In this document: positions 16,915 to 26,372 of the stretch, in pieces
How positions within the stretch are numbered: the first letter of the stretch is position 1
Layout: each line of letters opens with the position of its first letter
Assembly: GCF_019093865.1 (NCBI RefSeq)
Contig: NZ_JABJXD010000002.1
Coordinates: 62,001-126,000, forward strand
Reading direction: 5' to 3'
From: Lentibacillus saliphilus
Lineage (GTDB): Bacteria > Bacillota > Bacilli > Bacillales > Amphibacillaceae
Length of the DNA stretch: 64,000 bases
Translations under genes and position numbers: made by a program
The notes under the pieces: generated by a model
Databases searched by the model: none
What the model was told of the DNA's origin: nothing
What the model saw: only the letters and a program-made list of their open reading frames with translations

Positions 16915-17943
16915 TTGTCACAACAAGAGAAAGATCTGCTCCAGGTTAAAAATCTAAAAACTGGCTTTTACATAGAAGGCGAATTGCATCACGCAGTAGC
17001 TGATGTCAGTTTTGAAGTCAAGCCGAAAGAGGTTGTCTGTATTGTAGGTGAATCCGGTTGTGGGAAAAGTGTTATGTCCTTGTCGATTATGCAACTGCTT
17101 CCAGAACTCATTTCAAAAATATCTGACGGACAAATTTTCTTTGAAGGAGAAGACCTCGTTCAAAAAAATGATAGAGAGATGAACAAAATACGTGGTAAGG
17201 AAATTGGTATGATTTTCCAAGAGCCAATGACTGCATTAAATCCAGTCTTTACAATTGGCTATCAGCTTCAAGAAGTATTGTTTAACCATACGACAATGTC
17301 GAAAAAAGAAGCACGTGAACGGTCAATTGAATTAATGAAGGAAGTTGGTATTTCACGTCCAGAGAAAATCATTGATGAATATCCACACCAGCTTTCAGGT
17401 GGGATGAGGCAGCGCGTTATGATTGCGATGGCAATTGCGTTACACCCAAAGCTATTGATTGCGGATGAGCCAACTACTGCACTTGATGTGACTGTACAAG
17501 CTCAAATTCTTGAGCTCTTAAAAGACATTCAAGATAAAGAGGATATGGCGATTATGCTTATCACTCACGATCTCGGTGTTGTAGCCGAGGTTGCTGATAA
17601 GGTCGTCGTTATGTATGCTGGTCAGGTTGTCGAAGATGCAGAGGTCAATGAGTTGTTTGCCAATCCGAAGCACCCATACACAACATCATTGCTCGGCAGT
17701 ATTCCGAAAATGGATCAAGAACAGGACAGACTAAACACGATTGGTGGTATCGTCCCATCTTTGGAAAATATGCCACATGTCGGCTGCAGATTTGCAGACC
17801 GCTGTCCGATGGCATTTGAGGATTGTAAAAAAGTGACACCACAGCTTGCTTCTGTTAATGGTCAGCACCAGGCAAGATGTCTTCTCAACAAAGAATGCTA
17901 TCCAGCAGATCACCCGGAGCATAAGGAGGCCATTTCACAATGA
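16915..17943 (+). CDS. appD: Oligopeptide ABC transporter ATP-binding protein AppD/OppD
   Basis: A 342-residue peptide ABC transporter ATPase. Walker A GESGCGKSV (about residue 55), Q-loop FQEPMTALNP, signature LSGGMRQRV and Walker B LLIADEPTTALD are intact. The C-terminal oligopeptide extension carries the Cys cluster CRFADRCPMAFEDC that in this family binds an Fe-S cluster. I chose TTG at 16915, preceded by AGGGGGAAG at 5-6 nt, over the TTG at 16897. First gene of appDFABC; it overlaps appF by 4 nt (ATGA). Confidence 0.92.
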   Translation: MSQQEKDLLQVKNLKTGFYIEGELHHAVADVSFEVKPKEVVCIVGESGCGKSVMSLSIMQLLPELISKISDGQIFFEGEDLVQKNDREMNKIRGKEIGMIFQEPMTALNPVFTIGYQLQEVLFNHTTMSKKEARERSIELMKEVGISRPEKIIDEYPHQLSGGMRQRVMIAMAIALHPKLLIADEPTTALDVTVQAQILELLKDIQDKEDMAIMLITHDLGVVAEVADKVVVMYAGQVVEDAEVNELFANPKHPYTTSLLGSIPKMDQEQDRLNTIGGIVPSLENMPHVGCRFADRCPMAFEDCKKVTPQLASVNGQHQARCLLNKECYPADHPEHKEAISQ

Positions 17944-18962
17944 GTGAACAATCCGTGATGGAGCGAGACCATCAACACAGTCAAGCAGATTCCGATGTTT
18001 TGCTTGAAGTGAAAAACTTAAAAAAATATTTTCCTGTTACAGCTGGCTTTTTCAAGCGTAAAGTCGGCGATGTGAAAGCCGTTGATAATGTGTCACTGAC
18101 TTTGAAAAAAGGTGAGACATTCGGGCTTGTAGGGGAATCCGGTTGTGGAAAGTCGACGACAGGAAGAACGATATTACGCTTAACCAATGCAACAGACGGT
18201 CAAATTATTTTTGATGGTCAAGATATTACACGGTTACGTGGTTCCCGACTAAGAAAGTTCAGACAAAACTTCCAGATGGTCTTCCAGGATCCATATGCCT
18301 CATTAAACACAAAGATGATGGTCGGCCATATCGTTGATGAGCCACTCCGTAATTTTACTGATAAATCGAGCAAGCAGCTTAAGTCGCAAATTAAAGAATT
18401 ACTCGTTAGAGTAGGTCTCAGAGACACAGATTACTATAAATACCCACATGAATTCTCTGGCGGACAGCGGCAGCGGATTGGAATTGCACGAGCCCTTGCG
18501 GTGAATCCGAAGCTTATTATTGCCGATGAGCCTGTTAGTGCACTAGACGTATCCATTCAGTCCCAAGTCCTAAACTTGTTAAAGGACTTACAGGAAGAGT
18601 TTAATCTAACCTATTTATTTATTGCGCACGACTTAAGTGTCGTTAAGCATATGAGTGACCGAATCGGTGTAATGTATCTCGGTCACCTAGTTGAAGTCGG
18701 AAGTAATGAAGCGATTTATAAGGAGCCATTACATCCTTATACACAAGCCTTAACGTCTGCGATACCAGAGCCTGATCCGACGAAGAAGAAAGAACGGATT
18801 ATTTTGGAGGGGGATGTTCCAAATCCACAAAACCCACCATCGGGCTGTGTCTTTCACACGCGGTGCCCGGTCGCAATGCCGAAGTGTAAAGAAATTGTAC
18901 CTCAATTAAGGGAGGTGAGGCCGAACCACGAAGTCGCTTGTTTATTGTATGATGAAGACTGA
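17940..18962 (+). CDS. appF: Oligopeptide ABC transporter ATP-binding protein AppF/OppF
   Basis: A 340-residue second ATPase of the importer. Walker A GESGCGKSTT, Q-loop FQDPYASLN, signature FSGGQRQRIGIARAL and Walker B IIADEPVSALD are complete. The C-terminal CVFHTRCPVAMPKC mirrors the Cys cluster in AppD. It forms the nucleotide-binding heterodimer with AppD. Start codon ATG overlaps the appD stop codon, indicating translational coupling. Confidence 0.93.
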   Translation: MSEQSVMERDHQHSQADSDVLLEVKNLKKYFPVTAGFFKRKVGDVKAVDNVSLTLKKGETFGLVGESGCGKSTTGRTILRLTNATDGQIIFDGQDITRLRGSRLRKFRQNFQMVFQDPYASLNTKMMVGHIVDEPLRNFTDKSSKQLKSQIKELLVRVGLRDTDYYKYPHEFSGGQRQRIGIARALAVNPKLIIADEPVSALDVSIQSQVLNLLKDLQEEFNLTYLFIAHDLSVVKHMSDRIGVMYLGHLVEVGSNEAIYKEPLHPYTQALTSAIPEPDPTKKKERIILEGDVPNPQNPPSGCVFHTRCPVAMPKCKEIVPQLREVRPNHEVACLLYDED

Positions 18963-18989
18963 GATTATAACAATTAAGGGGGAAATATT

Positions 18990-20753
18990 TTGAAAAAGAA
19001 GCTATGGTTTTTACTCGTATTGATGTTTTCTTTAACACTGCTTCTTGCTGCTTGTTCTGATGATTCATCAAGTTCAGATGGTGGCAACGACAACAACGGT
19101 AACAGCAATAATGAAGGCCAGTCAGATAACGGTGGCGATAATAATGACGGTGAAGCCTCAGGACCTCAAGAAGGCGGCACAATCGTATACGCACTTGATT
19201 CTGAACCAAAAGGTTTATTCAACATCAACTTCTATGGCGATGCTGTAGATGCTCAAGTTATCGAATTTTTCGATGACAGCTTGATTCAATATGATGAGAA
19301 CTTAAAGCCACAGCCGAACGTTGCTGAATGGGCAACAGAAGATAACAAGGTTTATACATTTACGTTCCAAGAAGGCGTTAAATGGCATAACGGTGAAGAA
19401 CTAACCGTTAATGACTGGGTATTTGCACTTGAAACCATTGCACACCCTGACTATGACGGTCCACGTTGGGCAAACGTTAAAAACATTGAAGGTGCACAAG
19501 CTTTCCAAGATGGTGAAGCAGACAGCATTTCTGGTTTAAACGTCGTAAGTGATTATGAAATTGAAGTTACTTTTGATCAGGCTCGTGTAAACAACCTTGA
19601 AAACCTTTGGACATATGCTATGTCTCAAAAAGAGTTTGAAGGTGTAGAAGTAGCTGATATGTCTGCTTCTGATCAGGTACGTGTAAATCCTGTCGGTATC
19701 GGACCATTCAAAGTGACTAAAATTGTTCCTGGTGAATCTGTCCAATTCGAAGCTTTTGAAGATTACTGGCAAGGCGCGCCACATCTTGATGGTGTTGTAC
19801 TTAAAGTAATTGATCCAAGCCTTGTTATTGGTGAATTACAAAATTCACAGCTCGATATGACGGAATTCCACCCAAGTTCATTTGATGAAATCAGTGCAAT
19901 GGATAACGTTGAAGTACTTAGAGCCCCAGGTGTAAGCTACTACTATATTGGATTCCGTCTCGGAAACTATGATAGTGATGCTGGTAAAGCAACAATGGAT
20001 TATGAAAAATATCAAAACGTAGAATTACGTAAGGCGATGGCTCATGCGATTAATCGTCAAGAGTGGGTTGATGAGTTCTTCTTCGGACTCGGTGCACCGA
20101 TTAACCGTCCAGTTCCATCTGCACACTGGATTTCAGCAGATGATGCTGACCTTGAAAACCATTTTGAATACGATCCAGAGCTTGCTAAGCAAATTCTTGA
20201 CGATGCAGGTTATGTTGACACAAACGATGACGGCTGGCGTGAAGATCCAAACGGAGAAGAATTCTCTGTGAAGTTCAGCCATTACGCAACGAACAATCCA
20301 ACATTTGAAACACGCGCTAAAACGATCACACAATATTGGGAAGATATCGGTCTAAAAGCAGAATTAGAAATGACGGATGCTAACCTTTACTACGATCTAC
20401 TTGAAGAAGGTGACGAAGGTATGGAAACATTCTTCGGTGGCTGGTCTACTGGTGCTGATCCAGATCCAACAGCGCTATGGCAGTCTGATGCACTTTGGAA
20501 CTTCCCACGCTGGGTTGATGAGAAAAATGACCAGTTGATGGCAGACGCCCTTGATATGGATATTGTTGGTACGGACCAAGATAAGCGTAAAGAAATTTAT
20601 GTTGAATGGCAGCAAAATATCAACGAACAAATTCCAATGATTCCAATTGCTGAGCTTGAAGAAGTATTAGCAGTAAGCGATCGCCTTCAAGGTGTAGAAT
20701 TGGATCTATCTGGAAAGAACAGCCCGCACGAATGGTGGGTTAAGCAAGACTAA
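18990..20753 (+). CDS. appA: Oligopeptide-binding lipoprotein AppA/OppA
   Basis: A 587-residue extracellular solute-binding protein of family 5 (SBP_bac_5). Signal peptide with lipobox LAAC (Cys22), then a low-complexity Asp/Asn/Gly/Ser linker (residues 23-55). The binding domain shows GVKWHNGEELTVNDWVFALE, the family signature region. It delivers peptides to the AppBC channel. TTG start at 18990 with AAGGGGG upstream. The acidic Asn/Asp linker and many acidic residues suggest a moderately salt-adapted organism. Third gene of the operon; no terminator before appB. Confidence 0.92.
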   Translation: MKKKLWFLLVLMFSLTLLLAACSDDSSSSDGGNDNNGNSNNEGQSDNGGDNNDGEASGPQEGGTIVYALDSEPKGLFNINFYGDAVDAQVIEFFDDSLIQYDENLKPQPNVAEWATEDNKVYTFTFQEGVKWHNGEELTVNDWVFALETIAHPDYDGPRWANVKNIEGAQAFQDGEADSISGLNVVSDYEIEVTFDQARVNNLENLWTYAMSQKEFEGVEVADMSASDQVRVNPVGIGPFKVTKIVPGESVQFEAFEDYWQGAPHLDGVVLKVIDPSLVIGELQNSQLDMTEFHPSSFDEISAMDNVEVLRAPGVSYYYIGFRLGNYDSDAGKATMDYEKYQNVELRKAMAHAINRQEWVDEFFFGLGAPINRPVPSAHWISADDADLENHFEYDPELAKQILDDAGYVDTNDDGWREDPNGEEFSVKFSHYATNNPTFETRAKTITQYWEDIGLKAELEMTDANLYYDLLEEGDEGMETFFGGWSTGADPDPTALWQSDALWNFPRWVDEKNDQLMADALDMDIVGTDQDKRKEIYVEWQQNINEQIPMIPIAELEEVLAVSDRLQGVELDLSGKNSPHEWWVKQD

Positions 20754-20799
20754 TTGATTACGAAGCAGTAGCGACGTATTAGATAAGGAGTATTGCATT

Positions 20800-21765
20800 A
20801 TGTTGAAATACAGCCTCAGAAGAATACTAGGCATGATTCCGATGTTATTCCTTATCTCCATCGTGGTCTTTTCCCTGGCAAAGCTTATGCCAGGGGATGC
20901 CCTTGGTGGAGAAATAGATCCACTTAATACAGATCCAGAATATATTGAAGAAATGCGTGAAAAGCTGGGCTACAATGATCCAATCGTTGTCCAGTATTTT
21001 GATTGGGTAACTGGCTTTGTCCAAGGCGATTTTGGTCAATCAGTCAAATATAAAATGGATGTAAGTGATCTTATATTGGAAAAACTGCCTAATACGATAT
21101 TTCTTGGGATGATGTCCCTTCTCATTACGTATGTACTCGCTTTAATCATGGGTATTTATGCGGGAAGAAAACCGTATACCGTTGGAGATCATCTAATCGG
21201 CGGATTAAACTATCTCGGTTTAGCAATTCCGTCTTTTGTTGCCGCTATTTTTGCCATTTATTTCTTTTCGTTTCAGTTAAATTGGTTCCCATCGAACGGA
21301 TCGGTTGATATTATGGTTCAAGAGGGGACGCTTGATTATTGGTTGAGCCGTCTTCATCATGTAATCTTACCGGCAATTGTTCTCGGTGCGTTAAGTACAG
21401 CAAGCTATACACAATTTTTAAGAAATGACATTATTGATAATAGTAGACGTGATTTTGTCCGAACAGCAAGAGCTAAGGGGACAAGCCGTAGCAAGATTTA
21501 TAATGTGCATATTTTACGTAACTCCATTATTCCTTTGGTCACGTTTCTCGGCTTTGACATCGTCTCGATTATCGGTGGCGCTGTTATAACTGAGACCATT
21601 TTTACGTATCCTGGAATTGGACAACTATTCGTTAACTCAGTGTCATCAAGAGATTACTCCGTCGTGATGGCGATTACGATGATGTTCTCTTGCTTGGTTC
21701 TAGTAGGAAACTTAATCGCTGATATTTTATACGGTATAGTTGATCCGCGGATTCGATTGGACTAG
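20800..21765 (+). CDS. appB: Oligopeptide ABC transporter permease AppB/OppB
   Basis: A 321-residue, six-helix permease. It begins with the conserved Opp/Dpp N-terminus (YSLRRILGMIPMLFLISIVV) and a large extracellular loop. The EAA motif for ATPase contact is RTARAKGTSRSKIY (about residue 225), followed by PLVTFLGFDIVSIIGGAVI and the C-terminal DPRIRLD. ATG start with AAGGAG upstream. It pairs with AppC to form the translocation pore. Confidence 0.93.
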   Translation: MLKYSLRRILGMIPMLFLISIVVFSLAKLMPGDALGGEIDPLNTDPEYIEEMREKLGYNDPIVVQYFDWVTGFVQGDFGQSVKYKMDVSDLILEKLPNTIFLGMMSLLITYVLALIMGIYAGRKPYTVGDHLIGGLNYLGLAIPSFVAAIFAIYFFSFQLNWFPSNGSVDIMVQEGTLDYWLSRLHHVILPAIVLGALSTASYTQFLRNDIIDNSRRDFVRTARAKGTSRSKIYNVHILRNSIIPLVTFLGFDIVSIIGGAVITETIFTYPGIGQLFVNSVSSRDYSVVMAITMMFSCLVLVGNLIADILYGIVDPRIRLD

Positions 21766-21779
21766 GGAGGAGGAATAAT

Positions 21780-22679
21780 GTGAATACAGAACAAGCATCA
21801 ATAAAAGCACCTAAAAGAAAGAATTCATCACCATGGGCGATTGCGAGAAGAAAGTTCTTCCACAACAAATTGGCCATGATTAGTTCAGTTTTCTTAATGA
21901 CTGTGATCATTTTATCTTTCCTGGCACCTTATATTACGACGGTTGATATTAGCCGCGTTAATATTGGTGAAACTTCTCTTACGCCTTCCTCAGACCATTG
22001 GTTAGGAACCGACCAGAGTGGACGGGACGTTTTTACCAGGCTTTTATATGGTGGTAGGGTATCCCTGACAGTCGGTATGTCGGTGACAGCTATCGTTGTT
22101 GTGTTCGGCACTTTAATTGGTTCAATTGCTGGATATTTTGGTGGCTTTGTTGACAATATTTTAATGCGTTTTACAGACTTTATTTTGAACTTCCCATTTT
22201 TAGTGTTTGTAATTGTATTAAGTTCCCTTTTATTTGGCCATGTGAGTGGCGTTTGGGTACTAATAGCCGTTATCAGTGGTTTAAGCTGGGGTGGTGTCGC
22301 GAGAATTGTTCGTAGTAAAATCCTTGCAGAAAAGGAAAACGAATATATTTTAGCGGCCGAATCAATTGGAACATCATCGGCTAAAATTATTACAAGACAT
22401 TTATTGCCTAACGTACTTTCGACAATTATCGTACAAGCAACATTGTTGTTCGCAACGATGATCGTCGCAGAAGCCGGCTTAAGCTATCTTGGCTTTGGTG
22501 TCCCACAGGAAGTACCAAGCTGGGGCAACATGCTCACATCCTCGCGTCAGCCTGATGTGTTGCAGAACAAGCCGTGGATATGGATTCCACCTGGGCTGGC
22601 AATCGTCTTTACAATTCTATCAATTAACTTTATAGGTGAAGGCCTAAAGGACGCATTAAATCCAAAGTCAAACCGATAA
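21780..22679 (+). CDS. appC: Oligopeptide ABC transporter permease AppC/OppC
   Basis: A 299-residue second permease. After a cytoplasmic N-terminus and helix 1 comes the family signature LGTDQSGRDVFTRLLYGGR (about residue 75). The EAA loop is AAESIGTSSAKIITRHLLPN (about residue 195), and the C-terminus INFIGEGLKDALNPK is typical. GTG start at 21780 follows GGGAGGAGGAAT. Last gene of the operon, followed by a strong terminator. The order D-F-A-B-C matches the Bacillus subtilis app operon rather than opp (A-B-C-D-F). Confidence 0.93.
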   Translation: MNTEQASIKAPKRKNSSPWAIARRKFFHNKLAMISSVFLMTVIILSFLAPYITTVDISRVNIGETSLTPSSDHWLGTDQSGRDVFTRLLYGGRVSLTVGMSVTAIVVVFGTLIGSIAGYFGGFVDNILMRFTDFILNFPFLVFVIVLSSLLFGHVSGVWVLIAVISGLSWGGVARIVRSKILAEKENEYILAAESIGTSSAKIITRHLLPNVLSTIIVQATLLFATMIVAEAGLSYLGFGVPQEVPSWGNMLTSSRQPDVLQNKPWIWIPPGLAIVFTILSINFIGEGLKDALNPKSNR

Positions 22680-22682
22680 TAC

Positions 22683-22720
22683 AACACCTCCATGATCATA
22701 AGCGATCACGGAGGTGTTTT
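22683..22720 (+). terminator. Rho-independent terminator of the app operon
   Basis: AACACCTCC pairs with GGAGGTGTT, extended by GATCA/TGATC-like pairing, and followed by TTTGATTT. Confidence 0.85.
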
Positions 22721-22845
22721 GATTTGTGTACGAATAAACTGATTTAATAAGACGATTTGATCAACAGTCTTTCTACTGTCATAATCAATTTTTTTGTCAT
22801 GAATCTATTAAATATGTAATATTTTTTGAGCAAACTGGCAACCCT

Positions 22846-22867
22846 TGTAATAGACTTTTAAAAGTCT
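22846..22867. promoter_or_regulatory. WalR-like site overlapping a 16-bp palindrome
   Basis: TGTAAT-AGACT-TTTAAA fits the WalR consensus TGTWAH-N5-TGTWAH except one base in the second half. It overlaps the perfect palindrome AGACTTTTAAAAGTCT (22852-22867). WalR controls yocH in Bacillus subtilis, the closest relative of the downstream gene, which makes the match more credible. Confidence 0.4.
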
Positions 22868-22935
22868 AGTAACTGCAATGCTCGTCCTTATATGTTAGGA
22901 TGGTCATTGTGAATTTTTAAAGGAGGGTTTTGCCC

Positions 22936-23691
22936 ATGAAGAAGCTAGTAGCGCTTTGTGCTACTGTACTCATTGCTGCCACAGGCACAATGACTGCTTC
23001 CGCACAGCAATATGAAGTCGAAAAAGGAGACAATCTCTGGAGCATCGCTCAACGATACAATACAAGCGTCGATCGCTTAATAGACATTAATAACCTCAAG
23101 ACGACCGTCATTCAACCAAAGCAGAAGATTGCACTCTATGAAACATATGAGGTGAAGAAAGGGGATACGCTGACCGATATCAGCAATATATACCATGTGT
23201 CAATTGCTGAATTAATGGAATGGAACAACCTATACTCTGACCTCATTTTAATCGGCCAAGAATTACGCATTAAGGAAACTGGAACGAAGATAGATCAGCA
23301 AAACGCTATAGCAGCGAAGCAAGCAGTTAACACCAATACAAAAGCTAAAACGGTATCTAGGTCTGTATCAAACAATGACACGAGCAAGCAAAAGGTCGAA
23401 GGTAGAACAATCGCAGTAACAGCGACTGCTTATACAGCTGAATGTACGGGCTGTTCTGGGATAACGTATACAGGCGTTGATTTGAACAAAAACCGCCATG
23501 CAAAAGTCATAGCGGTTGATCCAAATTTAATTCCGCTCGGCTCTAAAGTGTATGTTGAAGGCTATGGCTATGCAACAGCAGAGGACATCGGTGGTGCAAT
23601 TAAAGGCAACCGTATTGATATCCACGTACCGACCAAAACCGAAGCCTTTAACTGGGGTGTCAGAGAAGTCAATGTAACCATCATTGAATAA
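22936..23691 (+). CDS. yocH: Secreted LysM-LysM-3D domain cell-wall protein (YocH-like)
   Basis: A 251-residue exported peptidoglycan-active protein. Signal peptide (about 1-24, ending ASAQQ), LysM 1 (YEVEKGDNLWSIAQRYNTSV, about 26-68), LysM 2 (YEVKKGDTLTDISNIYHVS, about 72-115), a Gln/Lys/Thr-rich linker, and a C-terminal 3D domain (about 165-251). The three conserved Asp residues are in AVDPNLIPLG, AEDIGG and RIDIHV. The 3D domain resembles lytic transglycosylase (MltA) and Sps/Rpf folds, so cell-wall cleavage is likely. A CTGC pair may form a disulphide. ATG at 22936 has AGGAGGG 8 nt upstream. Confidence 0.88.
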   Translation: MKKLVALCATVLIAATGTMTASAQQYEVEKGDNLWSIAQRYNTSVDRLIDINNLKTTVIQPKQKIALYETYEVKKGDTLTDISNIYHVSIAELMEWNNLYSDLILIGQELRIKETGTKIDQQNAIAAKQAVNTNTKAKTVSRSVSNNDTSKQKVEGRTIAVTATAYTAECTGCSGITYTGVDLNKNRHAKVIAVDPNLIPLGSKVYVEGYGYATAEDIGGAIKGNRIDIHVPTKTEAFNWGVREVNVTIIE

Positions 23692-23710
23692 CATAAGATT
23701 GATAAAATTG

Positions 23711-23748
23711 AAAGCCACTCCCTTTTAATGAAGGAAGTGGCTTTTTGT
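23711..23748. terminator. Terminator after yocH-like gene
   Basis: AAAGCCACT pairs with AGTGGCTTT, extended by CCCTT/AAGGA, and followed by TTTTGTTT on the + strand. It may also end the small convergent minus-strand gene. Confidence 0.8.
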
Positions 23749-23752
23749 TTGT

Positions 23753-23899
23753 CTAAAACCCTGCCTGCCTAGACACAGTTCCTTGTTGTTGTTTATCAAT
23801 GACTTGATCTGAGCCCTCTGGTTCTATAACACCAATCAAAGCAAATATAAAAACAAGCATAAAAAATATGACGATCAGCCACTTCCTCAAGACGATCAT
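23753..23899 (-). CDS. Small single-pass membrane protein, 48 aa
   Basis: A 48-residue frame with ATG at 23899 preceded by AGGAGAAGGG. The product starts MIVLRKW and has one strongly hydrophobic helix (about residues 8-26, LIVIFFMLVFIFALIGVI). A polar tail with a QQQ run follows (residues 27-48), so the likely topology is N-in. I do not recognise the family; YhcU- or YpmT-type small membrane proteins are comparable in size only. It converges on the yocH-like gene and stops 62 bp from it, using the shared terminator. Confidence 0.6.
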   Translation of the reverse strand: MIVLRKWLIVIFFMLVFIFALIGVIEPEGSDQVIDKQQQGTVSRQAGF

Positions 23900-24058
23900 C
23901 CCTTCTCCTAGTTACATAACAAGCTCTATTATATATGATGTTCATATGATAGGGAAACGGTATTTTTTTGTAATCTGTTTCCTAAAATATGCTCACTTGT
24001 ACACGTTATTGATGAATCAATTATACCAATTATGTTAAGATGAAAGTGGTTACACATA

Positions 24059-24093
24059 TTTTGTGCGAGCCTCAAAGAAGGGACAGCACAAAA
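24059..24093 (+). promoter_or_regulatory. Hairpin in the leader of kbl
   Basis: TTTTGTGC (24059-24066) and GCACAAAA (24086-24093) are a perfect 8-bp inverted repeat with a 19-nt loop, downstream of a plausible promoter (TTGATG-16-TATGTT, 24009-24036). It could be an operator pair or a leader hairpin; no T tract follows. Confidence 0.35.
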
Positions 24094-24156
24094 ATACAAT
24101 CGTTTCAATACGATGCTTTAAACATCATCATAATTCTTAAGAGGAGGACGCTTTAA

Positions 24157-25347
24157 ATGACAAGTCACATTTTGCACACATTTTTGAATGACAATATTGC
24201 AGATTTGAAACAGCGTGGCCTTTACAATGAAATTGATCCTATTGAAGGTGCAAATGGGCCAATGATTTCAATAGAAGGAAAACAGCTGATTAATCTATCA
24301 TCAAATAACTATTTAGGTTTGGCGACAGATGAACGTCTGAAAAAAGTTGCGACAGATGCCGTACATTCTCACGGAGTCGGTGCGGGTGCTGTTCGAACCA
24401 TTAATGGCACGATGGACCTTCATTTGGAATTAGAGAAAAAGCTCGCTGAATTTAAAGGAACAGAAGCAGTGATTTCATTCCAATCCGGGTTTAACTGTAA
24501 CATGGCTGCGATTTCTGCTGTAATGGATAAAAATGACGCAATATTATCAGACGCCCTCAACCATGCTTCGATTATTGACGGTTGCCGCTTATCAAAAGCG
24601 AAAATTATTCCGTTTAACCACTCAGACATGGATGATTTAAGAAAAAAAGCACAGGAAGCTGTTGATTCCGGTCTTTATAATAAAATAATGGTTATTACGG
24701 ACGGTGTGTTTTCGATGGATGGCGACATTGCCAAGCTACCAGAAATCGTTGAGATTGCTGAAGAATTTGATTTGATTACGTATGTGGATGATGCCCACGG
24801 TTCTGGTGTACTCGGTAAAGGTGCTGGTACGGTTAAGCACTTCGGTTTACAGGATAAGATTGATTTTCAAATGGGCACACTTTCAAAAGCAATTGGTGTT
24901 ATTGGTGGCTATGTAGCTGGTAAGCAGTCACTCATTGATTGGCTGAAAGTGCGTTCCCGTCCGTTCTTGTTCTCCACTGCTGTAACACCAGCTGATGCGG
25001 CTGCTGCTAAAAAAGCTGTTGAATTACTGATGGAAAGCACAGAGCTACATGACAAGCTTTGGGAAAACGGTCGTTATTTGAAGGCTGGCTTAAAGGAGCT
25101 TGGGTTCGATATTGGGGAAAGTGAAACACCAATTACACCGTGCATTATTGGGGAAGAAAATGCGACACAGGAGTTCAGTCGTCGCCTGTATGAAGAAGGG
25201 GTTTATGCGAAATCAATCGTATTCCCGACAGTACCACGCGGAACTGGTCGCGTTCGCAATATGCCGACTGCCGCACATACGAAAGACATGCTTGATCAAG
25301 CGATTAAGATTTATGAAAAAGTCGGTAAGGATATGAACATCATTTAA
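24157..25347 (+). CDS. kbl: Glycine C-acetyltransferase (2-amino-3-ketobutyrate CoA ligase)
   Basis: A 396-residue PLP enzyme of the alpha-oxoamine synthase family. It cleaves 2-amino-3-oxobutyrate with CoA into glycine and acetyl-CoA. The Schiff-base lysine is Lys244 in GTLSKAIG; the [12 protein letters not shown] motif carries the pyridine-binding Asp and ring-stacking neighbours; [10 protein letters not shown] and [12 protein letters not shown]-type segments bind substrate. The length is typical. ATG with GAGGAGG upstream. The next gene encodes threonine dehydrogenase, completing the two-step pathway, which separates it from BioF and HemA relatives. Confidence 0.93.
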   Translation: MTSHILHTFLNDNIADLKQRGLYNEIDPIEGANGPMISIEGKQLINLSSNNYLGLATDERLKKVATDAVHSHGVGAGAVRTINGTMDLHLELEKKLAEFKGTEAVISFQSGFNCNMAAISAVMDKNDAILSDALNHASIIDGCRLSKAKIIPFNHSDMDDLRKKAQEAVDSGLYNKIMVITDGVFSMDGDIAKLPEIVEIAEEFDLITYVDDAHGSGVLGKGAGTVKHFGLQDKIDFQMGTLSKAIGVIGGYVAGKQSLIDWLKVRSRPFLFSTAVTPADAAAAKKAVELLMESTELHDKLWENGRYLKAGLKELGFDIGESETPITPCIIGEENATQEFSRRLYEEGVYAKSIVFPTVPRGTGRVRNMPTAAHTKDMLDQAIKIYEKVGKDMNII

Positions 25348-25428
25348 GACAGCAAATATTAATCAATGGATGAATTATAGTGATTCGTCAGTTGATAGAC
25401 TATGACATAAAGCAGGAGAGGGTTTCGT

Positions 25429-26364
25429 ATGAAAAAAATACTCGTTACAGGCGCAATGGGCCAGATCGGCTCAGAGCTTGTCGATCAGCTTCGACATACT
25501 TATGGTGAAAACAACGTTATCGGTTCAGACATTAAACAGCCTGACAATGCATCTGACGGGTTATTTGAAATTGTAGACGTGACGGATGGAGAACGTTTAT
25601 TTGAAGTCGCTAAAAAACATAACGTCGATACGATTATGCATTTAGCAGCTTTACTATCTGCCAAAGCTGAGGAAAATCCAAAGCGGGCTTGGGACTTGAA
25701 TATGGGTGGCTTACTGAATGCGCTAGAAGTTGCACGTGAGTTGGAAACGCAATTCTTCACGCCAAGCTCCATTGGCGCGTTTGGTCCGTCAACACCGAAA
25801 GACCAAACACCACAGGATACGTTGCAGCGTCCGACGACTATGTATGGTGTTAACAAAGTGTCAGGTGAATTGTTATGTGACTACTATTACAATCGCTTTG
25901 GGCTTGATACACGTGGTGTTCGCTTCCCGGGTCTCATTTCTTATGTGACACCGCCTGGTGGGGGCACGACAGATTACGCAGTCGATATTTATTATGAAGC
26001 GATTAAACAAAAGGCGTACACGTCGTTTATTGCTGAAGGAACGTATATGGATATGATGTACATGCCTGATGCATTAAATGCTATTATTCAATTGATGGAA
26101 ACAGATCCAGCGAAGCTCATCCATCGTAATGCGTTCAATATTTCAGGGATGTCAGCGGCTCCTGAAGATTTCGCGAAGGCCATTCAAACGCATATACCTG
26201 AATTTAAAATGAGTTATGATGTCGATCCGGCTCGTCAACGCATTGCTGAAAGTTGGCCGAATGCGATTGATTCCACAGCCGCGATTGAAGAATGGGGCTT
26301 TAAAGCTGACTATGATTTAGACCGCATGACAAAAGATATGCTAGAAAAAATAGCACAGAAATAA
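25429..26364 (+). CDS. tdh: L-threonine 3-dehydrogenase, SDR type
   Basis: A 311-residue extended short-chain dehydrogenase. The N-terminal nucleotide-binding motif is VTGAMGQIG (residues 6-14), and the catalytic pair is Tyr-x3-Lys in [10 protein letters not shown] (about residue 140). These, together with [10 protein letters not shown] and RFPGLIS, match the SDR-type L-threonine dehydrogenase found in place of the zinc-type Tdh. It oxidises threonine to 2-amino-3-oxobutyrate with NAD+, the substrate of Kbl upstream. ATG with GGAGAGGG upstream, 81 bp after kbl, probably one transcript. Confidence 0.9.
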   Translation: MKKILVTGAMGQIGSELVDQLRHTYGENNVIGSDIKQPDNASDGLFEIVDVTDGERLFEVAKKHNVDTIMHLAALLSAKAEENPKRAWDLNMGGLLNALEVARELETQFFTPSSIGAFGPSTPKDQTPQDTLQRPTTMYGVNKVSGELLCDYYYNRFGLDTRGVRFPGLISYVTPPGGGTTDYAVDIYYEAIKQKAYTSFIAEGTYMDMMYMPDALNAIIQLMETDPAKLIHRNAFNISGMSAAPEDFAKAIQTHIPEFKMSYDVDPARQRIAESWPNAIDSTAAIEEWGFKADYDLDRMTKDMLEKIAQK

Positions 26365-26372
26365 AAGTTAAC

